Shown: one piece after another, positions 61,085 through 64,000 of the stretch
Position numbering within the stretch: the stretch's first letter is position 1
How the letters are laid out: each line of letters begins with the position of its first letter
DNA from: Brevibacterium antiquum
GTDB lineage: Bacteria; Actinomycetota; Actinomycetes; Actinomycetales; Brevibacteriaceae
DNA length: 64,000 bases
NCBI RefSeq assembly: GCF_016107655.1
Contig: NZ_JABASX010000001.1
Span: forward strand, 1-64,000
Direction of reading: 5' to 3'
The notes under the pieces: model-generated
The model's database searches: none
What the model was told of the DNA's origin: nothing
What the model saw: the letters and a program-made list of their open reading frames with translations, nothing else
Made by a program: the position numbers and the translations under genes

Positions 61085-61786
61085 ATGGCACGTCCTGACT
61101 TCACCGCTCTCAGTTCACGCGAGCTTGCACCCTTCATCCAGCACACAAAGATCTCTGTCGGAATCACCCGAGACGAGATCATTGCCCATGCCAAGGAAAC
61201 TGTTGAATTCGGATTCGGTGCTGCCATGGTGCCGGGTTCCTGGGTCAAAACTGTGTCCGAGGTTCTGGCCGGCACCGGGATCCCGGTGGCCACAGCGCTC
61301 GACTTCCCGACCGTCGGTGTGACATCGAGCGCTGGCAAGGTAGCCGAGGCAGCTGAACTGGTCCGCCTCGGTGCAAATCAGATCGACACAGGAGTCCAGA
61401 TCGGTTGGCTCAAGAGCGGCGACTACGACGCATTCCGAGACGACATCGCAGGAGTCGTCAAGGCTGCCGGTGTGCCGATCAAGGTCATGCTCGAGCTGCC
61501 CCTGCTCAGCGAGGACGAGAAGAAGGCCGCGGTTGATCTCAGCCTGGAAGCCGGCGTCTCCTTTCTCAAGAACGCCAGTTCCGGGTCCATCGAGACCGCT
61601 TCGCCGGCCAACATCCGCTACCTGGCGGAACGCTGCCCAGAGGGTGTCCAGGTCAAGGCTTCCGGCGGAATCAAGGGGCGGGCGCAGGCAATCGAGCTGC
61701 TCGAGGCCGGAGCCGCGTGCGTCGGTACGAGCGCGGGCATCGAGATCGTCACTGATTCCGAATCCGATACCACCACCAGCTACTGA
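61085..61786 (+). CDS. deoC: Deoxyribose-phosphate aldolase (DeoC family)
   Basis: 233 aa. It splits 2-deoxyribose-5-phosphate into glyceraldehyde-3-phosphate and acetaldehyde through a Schiff base. Catalytic lysines are Lys162 (SFLKNASSGS) and Lys191 (VQVKASGGIKG), with Asp101 (NQIDTGVQIG). The first lysine motif differs from the usual F-V-K-T-S-T-G, so this may be a divergent clade with another substrate. ATG 61085 begins the conserved part; an ATG 45 nt upstream runs through the likely ribosome site (GAAAGCAGA). Confidence 0.88.
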   Translation: MARPDFTALSSRELAPFIQHTKISVGITRDEIIAHAKETVEFGFGAAMVPGSWVKTVSEVLAGTGIPVATALDFPTVGVTSSAGKVAEAAELVRLGANQIDTGVQIGWLKSGDYDAFRDDIAGVVKAAGVPIKVMLELPLLSEDEKKAAVDLSLEAGVSFLKNASSGSIETASPANIRYLAERCPEGVQVKASGGIKGRAQAIELLEAGAACVGTSAGIEIVTDSESDTTTSY

Positions 61787-61828
61787 CGCCGACTTCTCGT
61801 CGACGACGCCGAGAAAGGACTGCCCGCT

Positions 61829-62797
61829 ATGACTAGACGAATCATCATCGACACGGACACCGCCCAGGACGACTGCATCGCCCTGCTGGTGGGTCTCCTG
61901 GATCCGGATTCCACGCTTGAGGCGATCACGATGGTCGCCGGAAACGTCGGCTTCGCCCGCCAGGTCCACAACGCCTTCATGACGTTGAGCGCAGCGGATC
62001 GCCTAGGAGATGTGCCCGTCCACCTCGGCTGCGAACGGCCGCTGACCAGAGAATGGATCTCGGCCGAGAACGTGCACGGTGACGGTGCCGGTGGGATGCA
62101 CATGGATCTGGCCGGTCTTGCGCCTGAGAGCGAACACGGCGTCGACGCCCTCGTCAGGCTCGTGTCGGAGAATCCGGGCGAGATCGACGTAGTTGCCATC
62201 GGGCCGCTGACGAACATCGCCATGGCCATCGTCAAAGACTCGACGTTCGCAGAAAACGTGCGATCTCTGACGATCATGGGCGGATCGAACAACGGCAGGG
62301 GCAACATCACAGCCGCTGCTGAATTCAACTTCTTCGTCGACCCGGAAGCCGCAGTCACGGTCTTCGGCTCCGGTATGAAGATCACGGTGGTTCCATGGGC
62401 ACCGCTGACGCTCAACGACGCAGTGTTCGGTGCCGACAAGCTGGCGCAGATTGCAAAGATCGGGACGCCGCTGGCCCGCTTCTTCACCAAGGTGTGCGCA
62501 GCCACCCTCGATTTCGATGAATCCGTCGGCATCTTCGGCACTACGCATCCGGATTCGTTGTCGGCCGCCGTTTTGCTCCATCCCGAGCTCATCACCTCTG
62601 TTTCTGACTACAACGTCCAGGTTGAAGCCAGTTCCGACCTCACTCGCGGATATTCGGCGATGTCGTGGGGAGTGCACGATCTCGAACCCAACGCCCAGGT
62701 AGTCGAGTCTGTCGACAGCGAAGGCTTCTTCGACCTCATCTGCAAGTTGCTGTCTGCACCGACCTCACCGTACCGCGAGATCGCGGGTCTCCTATGA
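61829..62797 (+). CDS. Nucleoside hydrolase
   Basis: 322 aa. It cleaves the N-glycosidic bond of nucleosides to base and ribose. The calcium-binding signature IIIDTDTAQDD (D8, D10, D14, D15) is at the N-terminus. Also seen are MVAGNVGFARQVHNA, IGPLTNIAMAI, TIMGGSNNGRGNITAAAEFNFFVDPEAA and VVPWAPL, all typical. The usual DTDPG reads DTDTA here. The specific base preference is not evident. AGAAAGGA lies upstream. The stop overlaps the MFS start (ATGA). Confidence 0.93.
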   Translation: MTRRIIIDTDTAQDDCIALLVGLLDPDSTLEAITMVAGNVGFARQVHNAFMTLSAADRLGDVPVHLGCERPLTREWISAENVHGDGAGGMHMDLAGLAPESEHGVDALVRLVSENPGEIDVVAIGPLTNIAMAIVKDSTFAENVRSLTIMGGSNNGRGNITAAAEFNFFVDPEAAVTVFGSGMKITVVPWAPLTLNDAVFGADKLAQIAKIGTPLARFFTKVCAATLDFDESVGIFGTTHPDSLSAAVLLHPELITSVSDYNVQVEASSDLTRGYSAMSWGVHDLEPNAQVVESVDSEGFFDLICKLLSAPTSPYREIAGLL

Positions 62798-64000
62798 ATG
62801 CGACGAGGATCATAGATCGTCAAGAAGTTCGTCCTCAGCTCGTGCTCACCGCGCTCGTCGTCGCCGTCGCCAGCTTCCAGCTCAACGCGACGATGCTGGC
62901 TCCGGCCATCGGCACCATGGCAGACGAGCTCAACACCGACATTGCCACGATCGGCCTCTCGGCCACTGTATTCTCCTTCGTAACCGCAATAGCCGGACTA
63001 TTCTGGCCGCCGCTTAGCGACATCATCGGGCGCAAGCGCGCGTTGCTCCTGTCGACGTCGATCCTCACGCTCGGCAGCCTCGTCGCCGCGCTGGCGGTCA
63101 ACGTCCCCATGCTGATGGTCGGACGGGCCATGCAAGGGGCATGCGGTGCCACCTTCGCGCTGTCGTTCCTCATCCTGCGCAAAGTCGTCGACACGACGAG
63201 GTTCGGGCGATACGTCGGCATCATCACTGCGATCAACGCCGGCGTCGGCGGAATCGACACACTGCTCGGAGGGCTCATCGCAGATGCTGTCGGCTTCCGT
63301 GGAATCTTCGGACTCACCCTCATCCTCGAGATCATTGCGGTGATCATGCTCGCCCGATGGACGCCGGAGGTCAAGGAAATGTCGGGCGCACGCATGGACT
63401 GGTGGGGGATCGGCACCCTCACTCTCACGCTCGTCGCCATCAACATCGGACTTACCTCGGCTTTCCTGCCTGGCGGTTGGTCCGATATGAAGACCTGGGT
63501 CAGTTTCGGCGTCGCAGTGATTGCGCTCATCGCGTTCCGCATCGGCGAAGGACGGATCTCGAATCCGCTCCTGCCCATCGAAGCGCTCTCCGACCGAGGG
63601 GTCTGGGGCCTCTTGCTGACCACGTTCTTCACCTTGGCCTCGAGCTTCTCTGTCCTCGTGTTCGTCGTACCTGCACTGACTCAGGACACAGAGTCGGGAT
63701 TTGGTCTGAGCTCGACTGTATCGGCGCTGTTCTTCCTCATGCCGTATTCAATCCTTGGCTGGGGCACCGCGCCGGTATTCGGAGCTCTAGCACCCAAAGT
63801 AGGCTATCGCCTCGTCCTCAGGGTCGGTCTTCTTGGCAGCCTCTTGCTTACGGTCCTCATGGTCTTTGGTGTGTCCAACGCGGTCATGCTCGGATGCGTC
63901 GTCTTCTTCATGGGTGCGACGTACTCGGCAGCGGCATCATGCGCGCTCAACGGGCTCGGGATCATCTATGCTCCTGCATCGCATCCAGGCATCTTGCCTG
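62794..64000 (+). CDS. MFS transporter, partial at window end
   Basis: At least 402 aa; no stop before the window ends. It has multiple membrane helices beginning LVLTALVVAVASFQLNATMLAPAIGTMADEL, then WPPLSDIIGRKRALLLST and GRAMQGACGATFALSFLILRKVV, which resemble drug:H+ antiporter-type MFS proteins. Translational coupling to the nucleoside hydrolase (4-nt overlap) suggests uptake of nucleosides or bases rather than drug export. That is inference from context. Confidence 0.88.
   Translation, partial: MNATRIIDRQEVRPQLVLTALVVAVASFQLNATMLAPAIGTMADELNTDIATIGLSATVFSFVTAIAGLFWPPLSDIIGRKRALLLSTSILTLGSLVAALAVNVPMLMVGRAMQGACGATFALSFLILRKVVDTTRFGRYVGIITAINAGVGGIDTLLGGLIADAVGFRGIFGLTLILEIIAVIMLARWTPEVKEMSGARMDWWGIGTLTLTLVAINIGLTSAFLPGGWSDMKTWVSFGVAVIALIAFRIGEGRISNPLLPIEALSDRGVWGLLLTTFFTLASSFSVLVFVVPALTQDTESGFGLSSTVSALFFLMPYSILGWGTAPVFGALAPKVGYRLVLRVGLLGSLLLTVLMVFGVSNAVMLGCVVFFMGATYSAAASCALNGLGIIYAPASHPGILP

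Overview
The window is high-GC, gene-dense DNA from an actinobacterium. Gene order and protein features fit Micrococcales best, and Brevibacterium or a close relative is my inference. Supporting blocks are pncB/clpS/DUF2017, an Rv1339-like MBL gene with rph-rdgB, DUF6350/purN-purH-DUF3017, pcrA/tRNA-Gln/glmU-prs, rplY-pth, and mfd/mazG/eno/divIC-DUF501-ppx. Many genes start about 6 nt after a TANNNT box, which is the mark of leaderless transcripts common in this phylum.

Positions 1-49402 look like conserved chromosomal core. In order: a GNAT acetyltransferase, NADP-type glutamate dehydrogenase, flavin reductase, DUF3039-helicase pair, nicotinate phosphoribosyltransferase, clpS operon, RNase PH and RdgB; a five-gene operon for an oligopeptide-type ABC importer plus amidase (9811-16412); a Pro/Gln-rich membrane-anchored protein; purine genes purN-purH; the PcrA helicase; tRNA-Gln(UUG); GlmU and PRPP synthase; ribosomal protein bL25 and Pth; rhomboid protease and an arylsulfotransferase-like lipoprotein; Mfd; CsbD; MazG; a tyrosine phosphatase; enolase; DivIC/FtsB, DUF501, Ppx and a mycosin-like membrane-anchored subtilase; NDH-2; and an HxlR-controlled reductase.

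Positions 49403-50297 form a boundary. They hold a tRNA 3'-end-like fragment, 13-bp direct repeats, a decayed IS5-like transposase with a frameshift, and a tandem 13-bp GGGATCCC palindrome repeat.

Positions 50388-64000 are accessory catabolic DNA with visibly more A+T and different codon use. The first unit (50388-55397) has an ACS-type MFS transporter, an FCD-GntR regulator, a hydantoin-racemase-like protein lacking both usual cysteines, a dihydropyrimidinase/hydantoinase-family amidohydrolase, and a maleate isomerase/arylmalonate decarboxylase-like protein. It suggests uptake, ring opening and further conversion of a cyclic ureide or imide. The second unit (55508-59034) is a LysR regulator divergent from a metallo-beta-lactamase hydrolase and an NhaC-type antiporter. 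The third (59162 to the window end) is a HutC-type GntR divergent from a PfkB kinase, DeoC aldolase, nucleoside hydrolase and MFS transporter, and reads as a (deoxy)ribonucleoside salvage route using hydrolase rather than phosphorylase. The first unit, with its two unusual Asp/Glu-racemase-superfamily enzymes, is the best candidate for an undescribed pathway.

All functional calls rest on motifs and gene context read by eye; no database search was run.
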